A stretch of 64,000 nucleotides of DNA from Methylobacterium jeotgali. GTDB lineage: Bacteria; Pseudomonadota; Alphaproteobacteria; Rhizobiales; Beijerinckiaceae. How positions within the stretch are numbered: position 1 is the stretch's first letter; each line of letters begins with the position of its first letter. Position numbers and translations under genes: made by a program. Location: contig NZ_BPQR01000056.1 in assembly GCF_022179345.1 (NCBI RefSeq), positions 1 through 64,000 on the forward strand, written 5' to 3'. The notes beneath the pieces were generated by a model. That model worked only from the letters and a program-made list of their open reading frames with translations, made no database searches and was not told where the DNA came from. Of this stretch, positions 13,333 through 20,393 are shown piece by piece.

Positions 13333-14355
13333 ATGAGCATCCAAGCTCTCAACCTCATCATGCGGACGCATATCGGCGACGGCGTCGCCAAGCTGGTGGC
13401 GATCGTGCTCGCCGACTACGCCGATCCGACGACGGGCGAGGCCTGGCCGAAGGTGGAGAGCTTGGCCGAGCGGTGCTCGCAAGCCCCGCGGACCGTGCAG
13501 CGCAAGCTCAAGGAGCTGGCGGGGCTCGGCATCATCGCGATCGAGCCGCAGTACCGCGGCAGGAAGCAGGTCGCGAACAAGTACCGTATCCTCGGGGTGG
13601 GCGACGATCCCCGGCGCACCGGGAGGGGTGACAGGATCGACGCCGGCGAGCCCGCTCCCGCGACGGGTGACACACAGTCACCCCTCCCCGAAAACGAGGC
13701 CGCAGGGGTGACGGACGGACACCCGAGGGGTGACGGCCCCGACACCCCAGGGGTGACACTGCTGTCACCCCTAGAGAATCCACCATTTGAATCCACCAGG
13801 GGAATCTCTTCCCCCCAACCCCCCGAGGGGGGGAGGCGGGCTCCGAAGGTCTTTCGGGGGAATGGGATCGAGCGGCCGGTGGCGCCGTGCCGCCTTCGGG
13901 ACGTGCAGCCGCCGCTCGAGGGCGACGTGGCCGGGCGCTTCGAGGCGCTGTGGGCAGGCGCTCCGGAGGGAAGCCGCATCGCCGCCGACCGGATCAGGGC
14001 CCAGCGCGAGTTCGCCCAGCTCTCGGCCGAGGACCAGCAGCTCGCCGTCGGCGTGATGCGGTCCTACCGAGCCCATGTCGAGCGGGACCAGGCCCGAGCG
14101 ATGGCGCTCCACACCTGGCTCCGCAAGCGGCGGTTCATGAACCTCAAGCCGTCGGCGCCGAAGGCGGCGTCGCCGGCGGCCGGCGCGGTGTCGCGGGTCT
14201 TCGTGCGCGTCGACACCCCGGCCTGGGAGGCCTGGGCCGATCATGACCGGGCCGCCGGCCGGGTGCCGAAGCCGGCGACCTGGAGCAATCAGCAAAGGGC
14301 CGAGGGTTGGTGGTTTCCGAGCGAGTTCCCGGGCCAGGCGGCGCGGGCGGCGTGA
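13333..14355 (+). CDS. Replication-initiator-like HTH protein (lambda O type)
   Basis: 340 residues. Residues 1-90 form a winged HTH typical of phage replication proteins (M-S-I-Q-A-L-N-L…V-L-A-D-Y-A-D-P-T-T-G-E-A-W-P…L-A-E-R-C-S-Q-A-P-R-T-V-Q-R-K-L-K-E-L). A low-complexity linker (about 95-185) is encoded by DNA carrying seven iterons. The C-terminal domain has S-Y-R-A-H-V-E-R-D-Q…L-H-T-W-L-R-K-R-R-F and ends with W-W-F-P-S-E-F. HTH, internal repeats and position match lambda O with ori inside the gene. No helicase or helicase loader is recognisable nearby, so the host DnaB would have to be recruited directly. Confidence 0.78.
   Translation: MSIQALNLIMRTHIGDGVAKLVAIVLADYADPTTGEAWPKVESLAERCSQAPRTVQRKLKELAGLGIIAIEPQYRGRKQVANKYRILGVGDDPRRTGRGDRIDAGEPAPATGDTQSPLPENEAAGVTDGHPRGDGPDTPGVTLLSPLENPPFESTRGISSPQPPEGGRRAPKVFRGNGIERPVAPCRLRDVQPPLEGDVAGRFEALWAGAPEGSRIAADRIRAQREFAQLSAEDQQLAVGVMRSYRAHVERDQARAMALHTWLRKRRFMNLKPSAPKAASPAAGAVSRVFVRVDTPAWEAWADHDRAAGRVPKPATWSNQQRAEGWWFPSEFPGQAARAA
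13624..13772. repeat. Seven 9-bp iterons; probable phage replication origin
   Basis: AGGGGTGAC occurs at 13624-13632, 13704-13712, 13726-13734 and 13749-13757; ACGGGTGAC at 13663-13671; and the inverse GTCACCCCT at 13677-13685 and 13764-13772. Two pairs are head-to-head, forming dyads with 5-6 bp between the arms. A comparatively AT-rich stretch (13772-13815) follows immediately. All lie inside the initiator-like gene in its linker-coding part, as in lambda ori. Confidence 0.75.
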
Positions 14356-14393
14356 GGGCTTCGACGTGACGGGAGGGGGCGCATCGCCATCAC

Positions 14394-14741
14394 ATGCCGA
14401 ACTGGACGGTGCCGGACGTGGAGCGGTGGATGGTCCAGGCCGAGCGCGCCGATCCGCGCCGGCGCAACCCCGGCGAGGCGCGGCCCCTCACTTGGCCGGA
14501 TCGATTCCTCACCGATCCGGACCAGAAGCGGAGCCTCAAGCTCTACGTCTGGTGCGCCGCGCGGGGCTACGCCTTCAGCGGCCTCTGCAAGCGTCGCGGT
14601 ATCCCCTACACCTCGGCCCGCCGGGAGCGGGACGCCGCGCTCGAGCGCATCACCCGGCTGCTGAACCTGCAGGACTCGCTCGTCGCCGAGGGGCATCTGG
14701 TCGCGCACGCCGACGTGAACGACCCTGTTGACTTTGGTTAA
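14394..14741 (+). CDS. Hypothetical phage protein, helix-turn-helix-like
   Basis: 115 residues starting M-P-N-W-T-V-P-D-V-E-R-W-M-V-Q-A. The block L-Y-V-W-C-A-A-R-G-Y-A-F-S-G-L-C-K-R-R-G-I-P-Y-T-S-A-R-R-E-R-D-A-A-L-E-R-I resembles an HTH with a long recognition helix; W-P-D-R-F precedes it. Small proteins of this build occur downstream of phage replication genes in alphaproteobacteria, but I assign no function. Confidence 0.65.
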   Translation: MPNWTVPDVERWMVQAERADPRRRNPGEARPLTWPDRFLTDPDQKRSLKLYVWCAARGYAFSGLCKRRGIPYTSARRERDAALERITRLLNLQDSLVAEGHLVAHADVNDPVDFG

Positions 14742-14792
14742 TCTGCCCTTGACGCCTCACGCTGTCGTGACCTGAACTTCAAAGGTGCAGTC

Positions 14793-15482
14793 GTGGGGCG
14801 CCGTCGCAAGCAACAGCATGTCTCCGTGGCCGTGACCTCCGCGTTGCGGCAGGTTCCCACGGCAACGCTCGATCCCGAGAACGGCCCGACGCCGGAACGG
14901 CTGATGCAAGCGGGGCTCGCCGTCGCGCTCCAGCTCGGCACCGGGCGGGTGCAGATCATCGGCGCCGCTGGCGGCCGGACTGTCGGCGCCGACCTGGTCG
15001 TGCGGATCTCGCAAGCCACACTCGACCGGCTCCACGCGCGCGATCGCCTCGACGAGGGCGATCCGGAGCACAACCGCCAGCTCTATGAAGCCGGCAACAA
15101 GCTTCGCGACCACCATTACCTCGCCGGCCTGTCGGGCTTCGCGGCGAACGACCTCAACGGCTCCGGCGGCGGCGCGCCCTCGTCACGAACGCCGATCACC
15201 GAGACCATGGAGCGCAACCGCCGCGCCCTTCGCATCGCGGAAAAGGCGATGGATCGGGGCGATTGGGCCGTGGTGCGCGACGTGGTCTGCCTCGAGCAGA
15301 CCCTCGTCGAGGCCGGCCGTTCCATCGGCTACGGGAAGGAGGAGGTCGCATCGGCCGTCGCGCTTGATCGTCTTCGACGCGGCCTCGCGGCGCTGGCGGA
15401 GCTGTGGGGGTTCTCGCCGCCGCCCAGGCCGTTCACGTCCGCCCCGTCGGTCGACGCCGTGGAAACGGCGCGGGCGGCTTGA
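14793..15482 (+). CDS. Hypothetical phage protein, DUF6456-like
   Basis: 229 residues from GTG 14793 with AAAGG upstream. The central block Y-E-A-G-N-K-L-R-D-H-H and the C-terminal block V-C-L-E-Q-T-L-V-E-A-G-R-S-I-G…A-L-D-R-L-R-R-G-L-A-A-L-A-E-L-W-G resemble, from memory, the DUF6456 domain of alphaproteobacterial regulators (helical, possibly DNA-interacting). Placed at the end of the replication block, it could be a delayed-early or late regulator; that is a guess. Confidence 0.6.
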   Translation: MGRRRKQQHVSVAVTSALRQVPTATLDPENGPTPERLMQAGLAVALQLGTGRVQIIGAAGGRTVGADLVVRISQATLDRLHARDRLDEGDPEHNRQLYEAGNKLRDHHYLAGLSGFAANDLNGSGGGAPSSRTPITETMERNRRALRIAEKAMDRGDWAVVRDVVCLEQTLVEAGRSIGYGKEEVASAVALDRLRRGLAALAELWGFSPPPRPFTSAPSVDAVETARAA

Positions 15483-15542
15483 GCCCATCTGGTCGAGTTC
15501 CACGTTTGTTCTATCTCGCCTCGTCGGTGAGGGAGGACGGCG

Positions 15543-15785
15543 ATGGTTCGTAGGATGAAGCGGCACATGCCGCCCGGTGCGGTGGAGGACTTTCTCGACG
15601 AGGCCGGAAAGCTGCGGCATGCCGCCACCGAGCTGCTGGCACGGGCGCCAGTCCGCGGGCCCTTGTACCTTTCCCTGGAGGGCATCCTTGGCGCGATCGA
15701 CTCCGTGGCGGAGATCGTGAAGGGAGACCGGCGACACTTCCACGAGAAGGGCATCGCCTCCGCATGGAACCGACCGCCGGATTGA
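15543..15785 (+). CDS. Hypothetical small helical protein
   Basis: 80 residues with a good ribosome binding site (GGGAGGACGGCG before ATG). It is almost entirely helical (G-A-V-E-D-F-L-D-E-A-G-K-L…L-E-G-I-L-G-A-I-D-S-V-A-E-I-V). No family recognised. Confidence 0.6.
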   Translation: MVRRMKRHMPPGAVEDFLDEAGKLRHAATELLARAPVRGPLYLSLEGILGAIDSVAEIVKGDRRHFHEKGIASAWNRPPD

Positions 15786-15829
15786 CAGCCCGCGGGCTGA
15801 ACCTGTAACTTTAGGCGGAATGCAGACAT

Positions 15830-15860
15830 GCGCCCCGGACCGGAGACGGTCGCGGGGCGC
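15830..15860 (+). terminator. Terminator-like hairpin with GNRA loop
   Basis: GCGCCCC (15830-15836) pairs with GGGGCGC (15854-15860) and, inside it, GACCG with CGGTC around a GAGA tetraloop; TGTCGTTT follows. It lies between the genes ending at 15785 and starting at 15900 and overlaps the alternative start at 15828, which is one reason to prefer the later start. Confidence 0.45.
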
Positions 15861-15899
15861 TGTCGTTTCCGGCCTCTGCGCCTCTCCCCCGAGACCTCC

Positions 15900-16193
15900 A
15901 TGCCACTGCTCAGCGCCCACGCTGCCGCGCTCGACGCGGTGGCGCGCAATCTCGCGCGCGTTCCCTCCCTGGCGGGCCAACCCGAAGCCCACTGCATCGC
16001 CGTCGACGAGGCGCGGCGCGAGCTGACCCGTCTCGCCGGCCGGATGCGCCACGGGCTGATGCCCGAGAGCGCGAACGACGAGGAGCCGAAGTGCCTGCCG
16101 GCCGTCGTCGTGCATGGTCACAGCCAGGTCATCGTGTCCGTCGCCCGCGGTCCCCGCGGGGACGTCGTCACCGCATCCGCTCGACGCCGATGA
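15900..16193 (+). CDS. Hypothetical phage protein
   Basis: 97 residues from ATG 15900 (an ATG at 15828 would lie on the hairpin above). A helical N-terminus (A-A-A-L-D-A-V-A-R-N-L-A-R-V) is followed by V-D-E-A-R-R-E-L-T-R-L-A-G-R-M and a C-terminal beta-rich part (A-V-V-V-H-G-H-S-Q-V-I-V-S-V). It is coupled to the next gene by ATGA. Unknown function. Confidence 0.5.
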   Translation: MPLLSAHAAALDAVARNLARVPSLAGQPEAHCIAVDEARRELTRLAGRMRHGLMPESANDEEPKCLPAVVVHGHSQVIVSVARGPRGDVVTASARRR

Positions 16194-16510
16194 TCCTGCC
16201 CCGAGCGCAGGCAGAGGCTATGAAGGCCGAAGCCCAAAAGCGCTTCCATGAGGGGCGTGCTGCCGCACTTCGTGCCGATGCTCTGACGCTCCGCGTCATG
16301 GTCGAGGCGCTCGAGCTACGCGCCGGCGATGAAGAGGCGCTGGCCAGGCAGGCGGCGATCGAACTTGAGCTGGCAGCGGCTGTCAGGTCCGCTCCACTAT
16401 CCTGCCTCCGCAGCGCAGGGCGCCGACGTCCCCATGAGGATGACGGGCACGACTTCGCCGGCGTGTGCTTCCGCGGCACGGCCGAAGAGCCCGTGATGGA
16501 GTTCAACTAG
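16190..16510 (+). CDS. Hypothetical helical phage protein
   Basis: 106 residues, ATG overlapping the previous stop. A long charged helix (A-E-A-M-K-A-E-A-Q-K-R-F-H-E-G-R-A-A-A-L-R-A) suggests coiled coil; two Cys and an acidic C-terminal segment (E-D-D-G-H-D) follow. Unknown function. Confidence 0.55.
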   Translation: MILPRAQAEAMKAEAQKRFHEGRAAALRADALTLRVMVEALELRAGDEEALARQAAIELELAAAVRSAPLSCLRSAGRRRPHEDDGHDFAGVCFRGTAEEPVMEFN

Positions 16511-16590
16511 GGCGATTTCCTAGTTCCCAAGAGAATTAGTAATCGGGCCCAAGGCGCCCGAAATAGCATAGCAAAAGCAGAGGGTTACGG

Positions 16591-17439
16591 GTGGCTGCGA
16601 GTAGCAATCGCGCCCGTCGCGCTCTGCGTAGGAATGCTGTCCAGGCGGCACAGCGGAACGAGGTCCGCACGCTCGCCGTCGGCTACCTGCGGGTGTCGAC
16701 GGAGGAGCAGGCGCAGAGCGGCTTCGGCCTCGAGGCGCAGGACGAGGCGGTCCGCGCCTTCGCTCGAGCCGTCGGGCTCGAGCTGGTCGACGTCATCTCC
16801 GACCCCGGCGTCTCCGGCACGGTCCGGCCCGCCGACCGGCCGGGCTTCGCCCGCATCCTCCAGCTCGCCGCCGAGCGCCGTTTCAGCGTGCTCCTGGTGA
16901 AGCGGTTCGACCGCGTCGCCCGCTCGATCGCGCTGGCGGTCTCGACCTCGACCGAGCTGGACACCGAGCACGGCGTCACGATCCGCAGCGTCACGGAGTC
17001 GATCGACACCGGGTCGCCGGCGGGCAAGATGATCTTCGGGGTGCTCTCGGCCATGGCCGAGGCCGAGCGCGACGCCATCGTCGACCGCACCAAGGGCGGA
17101 CGCCAGACCAAGGCGAGCCAGGGCGGCTTCGCCGGCGGCCGCATCCCCTACGGCTACCTGTCCGACGGCAAGGGCGGCCTCGTCATCGATGAGAGCCGCC
17201 GGGCCGTCGTCGAGCGGATCTTCGCCGAGAACGGCCGGGGCGCCACGCTGCAGGCGATCGCCGACGGCTTGAACCGCGACGGCATCCCGTCGCCGCGAGG
17301 CGGCCGCTGGTGGCCGTCCAACGTGAGCTACCTGCTCAACAACCAGGTCTACGCGGGCCGCGTCGAGTACGTCTTCGTCTCGGCCGGCGTCGCGACCCAC
17401 GTCAACCGGCCCGGCGACCATGCGCGCCTGATCCGGTGA
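16591..17439 (+). CDS. Serine recombinase (resolvase/invertase family)
   Basis: 282 residues from GTG 16591 (GAGGG upstream). The N-terminal resolvase domain has the catalytic Ser in Y-L-R-V-S-T-E-E-Q, L-L-V-K-R-F-D-R-V-A-R-S, and E-R-D-A-I-V-D-R-T-K-G-G. The Recombinase domain follows with Y-G-Y, A-I-A-D-G-L-N-R-D-G-I-P-S-P-R-G-G-R-W and V-S-Y-L-L-N-N-Q-V-Y-A-G. It lacks the zinc-ribbon and coiled coil of large serine integrases. The integrase at 2525 explains the att sites, so this enzyme has another substrate or came in as a separate element; the 80 bp upstream are unusually AT-rich. Confidence 0.9.
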   Translation: MAASSNRARRALRRNAVQAAQRNEVRTLAVGYLRVSTEEQAQSGFGLEAQDEAVRAFARAVGLELVDVISDPGVSGTVRPADRPGFARILQLAAERRFSVLLVKRFDRVARSIALAVSTSTELDTEHGVTIRSVTESIDTGSPAGKMIFGVLSAMAEAERDAIVDRTKGGRQTKASQGGFAGGRIPYGYLSDGKGGLVIDESRRAVVERIFAENGRGATLQAIADGLNRDGIPSPRGGRWWPSNVSYLLNNQVYAGRVEYVFVSAGVATHVNRPGDHARLIR

Positions 17440-17469
17440 TCCCCTGAACCTCTGATCACCGGAGCTGCC

Positions 17470-17721
17470 ATGCGATCGGCTGCCGACGTTGTCGCGACCT
17501 TCGTCCAGGAGGTCCGCGGGCCTGGGCTGTTCGTGCCGGAGTGTGAAGCCCGGCTCGCCGAGTTTCAGACCCTGGCGAAGGCCATGCCGAAATACTCGCT
17601 CGAGCGAGCCGTAGCCATGGCCTGCGCAGGCTGGCTGCTCCTCCACCGGACCTACGCGAAGACGCTCCGCTCCACCACGTCCGGCAACGCACCGGCTGCA
17701 GTACAGGCCTTTCGCCTGTGA
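17470..17721 (+). CDS. Hypothetical phage protein
   Basis: 83 residues, helical, with V-V-A-T-F-V-Q-E-V-R-G-P-G and a hydrophobic V-A-M-A-C-A-G-W-L-L-L. Its stop overlaps the GTG of the next gene (GTGA). No family recognised. Confidence 0.55.
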   Translation: MRSAADVVATFVQEVRGPGLFVPECEARLAEFQTLAKAMPKYSLERAVAMACAGWLLLHRTYAKTLRSTTSGNAPAAVQAFRL

Positions 17722-17945
17722 ACGCCGATGTTCCCGCCTTCATCGAGCGGCCCGAGATCGCCGACGTTTACGAGGATCCGGGCGAGGCGATCCTCAAGGC
17801 CCGCAGCCTGCCCTGCGTGTGCCCCCAGCAGGAATGCGGGGCCAGGGCGGTGACCACCGACTACAGCGTCGCCCGCCGCCTCGTCATCGAGCGCGTCACC
17901 TGCGATCGCTGCCCCAGGACCTGGACGCGGGTGAACTGCCGGTGA
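17718..17945 (+). CDS. Small zinc-finger-like protein
   Basis: 75 residues. Four paired cysteines, L-P-C-V-C-P, Q-E-C-G and T-C-D-R-C-P with a final C-R, can form a zinc ribbon. Coupled by GTGA on both sides. Perhaps DNA-binding or a transcription adaptor; not known. Confidence 0.55.
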   Translation: MNADVPAFIERPEIADVYEDPGEAILKARSLPCVCPQQECGARAVTTDYSVARRLVIERVTCDRCPRTWTRVNCR

Positions 17946-18205
17946 GCACGGCGGCCCCGTCGATCGAGAACTATCTCGACCGGGTGCGCGCCCACCTGGC
18001 GACGCTCGGCGCTCCGGAAGCGCGCGCCGCCTTCCTCGAGCGCTGCCGCGATACCGTCGACGAGCGCTTCGCCCGAGGCGATGTCGGCCGCGGCGTCGCC
18101 GGCGCGTTCCTGATGGGCGAGATCGTCCAGACGCTCGAGGAGCTGCTCGCCGTTGCGCGGAACGAGCTGTTCGTTGCGCGCCGGGCGCCGGATGTTGCGT
18201 GCTGA
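17942..18205 (+). CDS. Hypothetical helical phage protein
   Basis: 87 residues from GTG 17942 (overlapping the previous stop). Helices I-E-N-Y-L-D-R-V-R-A-H-L, A-A-F-L-E-R-C-R-D-T-V-D-E-R-F and M-G-E-I-V-Q-T-L-E-E-L-L. Last gene of the early rightward set before the structured leader. Confidence 0.55.
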   Translation: MSTAAPSIENYLDRVRAHLATLGAPEARAAFLERCRDTVDERFARGDVGRGVAGAFLMGEIVQTLEELLAVARNELFVARRAPDVAC

Positions 18206-18309
18206 TGTTCCGCGGCTGGTACCGCAGGTTCGTCCGGCAGCTCTGCCGGGCGCTCGCAAACGGAGGCCGATCGGCCTAGAGTGATCTCGCTCTGAAAAGA
18301 GGCGGGAGC

Positions 18310-18405
18310 CGGGGTGGTCGTAACACCCCGAACCGCGAGGTGGTGCCCTCGCATGACCGTTGCCGGCCGGACTTTCGGCCACCCCGCCACCCCTCGAGGG
18401 GCGGG
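18310..18405 (+). promoter_or_regulatory. Four consecutive hairpins between early and late genes
   Basis: The 219 bp between 18206 and 18424 contain no convincing gene (a 24-codon frame at 18205-18279 is unsupported). They contain stems CGGGGTG/CACCCCG (18310-18316 with 18324-18330), GCGAGG/CCTCGC (18335-18340 with 18347-18352), GGCCG/CGGCC (18365-18369 with 18376-18380) and CCCGCC/GGCGGG (18383-18388 with 18400-18405). Such a compact array suggests an RNA element controlling read-through into the late operon, for example a put-like antitermination RNA or a terminator cluster. Confidence 0.45.
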
Positions 18406-18424
18406 ACAGCTTTAGCAGCAGGTT

Positions 18425-19270
18425 ATGCCCGAACACCATTCCGCGGCGGCCATGGTGCCGCCGATCGGCGTCGTCGCTCCCGGCGCGCCGTTGAGCCCCG
18501 TGTCGAGCGATCGGCACGGGGCTTTGCTTTCCGGCTTCCGCGAGGTGGTCCGGATCGGCTCCGCTACCCTTGTGCGGGCCGACAGCATGGAGGTCCTGGA
18601 GGCGCTCGAGCCCGGCTCGATCGGCGCCGTGCTCTGCGACCCGCCCTACTCGAGCGGCGGCCTTCACGCCGGCGAGCGCGCCAGAGCGCCGAGCCAGAAG
18701 TACCAGGGCAGCGAGCACCGGCACCTCTACGCCGAGTTCGCCGGCGATTGTCGGGACCAGCGCTCGTTCCTGGCCTGGTCGGCCATGTGGATGGCGAGGG
18801 CCCGCCACGCGGTCGTGCCGGGCGGCATCTGCGCCGCCTTCACGGACTGGCGCCAGCTCCCCATCAGCACCGACGCCATCCAGGTCGCGGGCTGGACCTG
18901 GCGGGGCATCGTCCCCTGGGACAAGACGGAGTGCGTGAGGCCGATCGTCGGGCGCTACCGCAACCAGGCCGAGTTCCTGGTGTGGGGCACGAACGGGCAT
19001 CGCCCGCTGGCGGGCAAGGTCGCGCCCGGCGCGTATCGCCAGGCCGTGCCGAAGACCAAGCTCCACATGACGGCTAAGCCGGTGGAGCTGATGGAGCGGC
19101 TCCTCTCGATCGTCGACGGTCCGGTCCTCGACCCGTTCATGGGCTCGGCGCCGATCGGCGTGGCCTGCGCGAACCTGGGCCTGCCGTACATCGGGGTGGA
19201 GTTCTCGGCCCACTACTTCGACGTGGCCTGCCGCCGGCTCGAGGCGCACCACGCGCAGCGCGCAGCATGA
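18425..19270 (+). CDS. Site-specific DNA methyltransferase (DPPY class)
   Basis: 281 residues; SAM-dependent amino-methyltransferase of the beta arrangement, catalytic D-P-P-Y at residues 72-75 before the SAM-binding block D-P-F-M-G-S near 236, where G-S-A-P replaces the usual G-S-G-T. The middle holds A-M-W-M-A-R-A-R-H-A-V-V-P-G-G and W-D-K, and T-A-K-P-V-E-L-M matches the conserved H-P-x-x-K-P-x-x-L region. No restriction endonuclease is adjacent, so it is probably an orphan protective methylase. It is the first gene after the hairpin array. Confidence 0.88.
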   Translation: MPEHHSAAAMVPPIGVVAPGAPLSPVSSDRHGALLSGFREVVRIGSATLVRADSMEVLEALEPGSIGAVLCDPPYSSGGLHAGERARAPSQKYQGSEHRHLYAEFAGDCRDQRSFLAWSAMWMARARHAVVPGGICAAFTDWRQLPISTDAIQVAGWTWRGIVPWDKTECVRPIVGRYRNQAEFLVWGTNGHRPLAGKVAPGAYRQAVPKTKLHMTAKPVELMERLLSIVDGPVLDPFMGSAPIGVACANLGLPYIGVEFSAHYFDVACRRLEAHHAQRAA

Positions 19271-19283
19271 GGGAACGGCGGCC

Positions 19284-19583
19284 GTGCTCTACGCCTCGGC
19301 CGCCAGCCGCCCGTGGAAGGGCTGGTACAGCCTCGCGGCCTGGCGCCGGCGCCGGGCTGCGCAGCTCGAGGCGCACCCGCTGTGCCAGCGGTGCGAGCGC
19401 ATCGGGCAGGTAGTGCCTGCCACGGTGGCCGACCACGTCGAGCCGCACCGTGGCGACCATGACAAGTTCTGGCACGGGCTGTTGCAGTCGCTCTGCAAGC
19501 CCTGCCACGACCGCGACAAGCAACGCGAAGAGAACGGCGGCAGAGCCATCGCAGCCGTTGGCGCGGATGGCTGGCCCATCTGA
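19284..19583 (+). CDS. HNH endonuclease linked to terminase
   Basis: 99 residues from GTG 19284. Conserved features: L-C-Q-R-C-E (zinc), V-A-D-H-V-E-P-H-R-G-D-H, then N-replaced L-L-Q-S-L-C-K-P-C-H-D-R-D-K, the compact HNH fold of HK97 gp74. In such phages the HNH protein sits just upstream of TerS and stimulates cohesive-end cutting by terminase; that is established for HK97 and inferred here from gene order. Confidence 0.85.
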   Translation: MLYASAASRPWKGWYSLAAWRRRRAAQLEAHPLCQRCERIGQVVPATVADHVEPHRGDHDKFWHGLLQSLCKPCHDRDKQREENGGRAIAAVGADGWPI

Positions 19584-19589
19584 GCGTCA

Positions 19590-19645
19590 TCTCAGCGGCA
19601 GGGGGTAGGGGGGTCTAAAAGCCTGGAGGGCAGGCCCCCGCTGAC
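19590..19645. other. Candidate cos region: G-tract between HNH and terminase genes
   Basis: AGGGGGTAGGGGGGTCTAAA (19600-19619) precedes GCCTGGAGGGCAGGC; a second G8 tract lies at 19684-19692. The segment lies between the HNH nuclease and TerS, the cos position in HK97-type phages, and the text is unlike the surrounding coding DNA. The identification is by position and pattern only; no cut site is visible. Confidence 0.4.
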
Positions 19646-19729
19646 CGGTTGTTGCCCTTTCCGTGCAACGACCCGAAATTGGATGGGGGGGGGTTCGCGG
19701 GCCCTCCGCGCTCGTTCCAGGACATCGGT

Positions 19730-20392
19730 GTGGCGCCTTCCGCGCTCCGCTCGCCGCGTTCGGCCCGTGCGATGGACCGCCGGCACTCCGAGGCGGTCCT
19801 GGCGCTCCACACGGCCCGGGAGGCGCTAGAGCCCTGGGGTCGGGGCGCGCACGTCTTCGGCACCAACAAGGGCCAGTTCTCGTCCATCGACCTTGCCACG
19901 GCCGTGCTCGAGCGGACCGGCCCGGCCGAGGTCTCGGTATGGACCTGGTGCATCGCCGAATACGAGGTCCAGGCCGTCACCGCGTTCCTAGTCGACGAGC
20001 GCATCACGGGCTTCCGCCTGGTGATGGATTGGGCGGGCGCGCAGCGCGACATGCCCTTGGTCGCTGAGATGCAGGAGCGCTTCGGCGTCGATTGCATCCG
20101 GGTCACGAAGACCCACGCCAAGATCGTGACGATGTCCACGCCCTGTGGCTGGCGGGTGGTGGTGCGCGGGTCGATGAACCTGAACGCCAACCGCCGCTTC
20201 GAGCAGTTCGACGTGTCGGACGATCCGGCCGTCTACGGCGTGGTTCGCGCGCTCGAGGACGAGTTGTGGCAGCGGGGCAAGCCGCTGCCGATCGCCGCCA
20301 TGAAGCACGGCGAAGCGACGGCCCTGCTTGGCATCGGCGAGGAACAGGCTGCGGCCCCGAGCTGGGCGCCGGCGGCGAAACGCTGGTGGTGA
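19730..20392 (+). CDS. Phospholipase D-like (single HKD-like motif) protein
   Basis: About 220 residues; GTG 19730 has AGGA upstream, ATG 19772 and a TTG at 19649 are alternatives. The C-terminal half has T-H-A-K-I-V followed by V-V-V-R-G-S-M-N-L-N-A-N-R-R-F-E-Q, matching the H-x-K and G-S-x-N blocks of PLD-family nucleases, but the Asp of H-x-K-x4-D is absent. A nucleic-acid role is plausible given the fold and its place between HNH and TerS. It may be inactive or act as a dimer. Confidence 0.65.
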   Translation: MAPSALRSPRSARAMDRRHSEAVLALHTAREALEPWGRGAHVFGTNKGQFSSIDLATAVLERTGPAEVSVWTWCIAEYEVQAVTAFLVDERITGFRLVMDWAGAQRDMPLVAEMQERFGVDCIRVTKTHAKIVTMSTPCGWRVVVRGSMNLNANRRFEQFDVSDDPAVYGVVRALEDELWQRGKPLPIAAMKHGEATALLGIGEEQAAAPSWAPAAKRWW

Positions 20393-20393
20393 G

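Noticed and set aside
18205..18279. 24-codon frame overlapping the stop at 18203-18205
   Set aside because: Too short and without supporting signals; the following hairpin array is a better explanation of the region.
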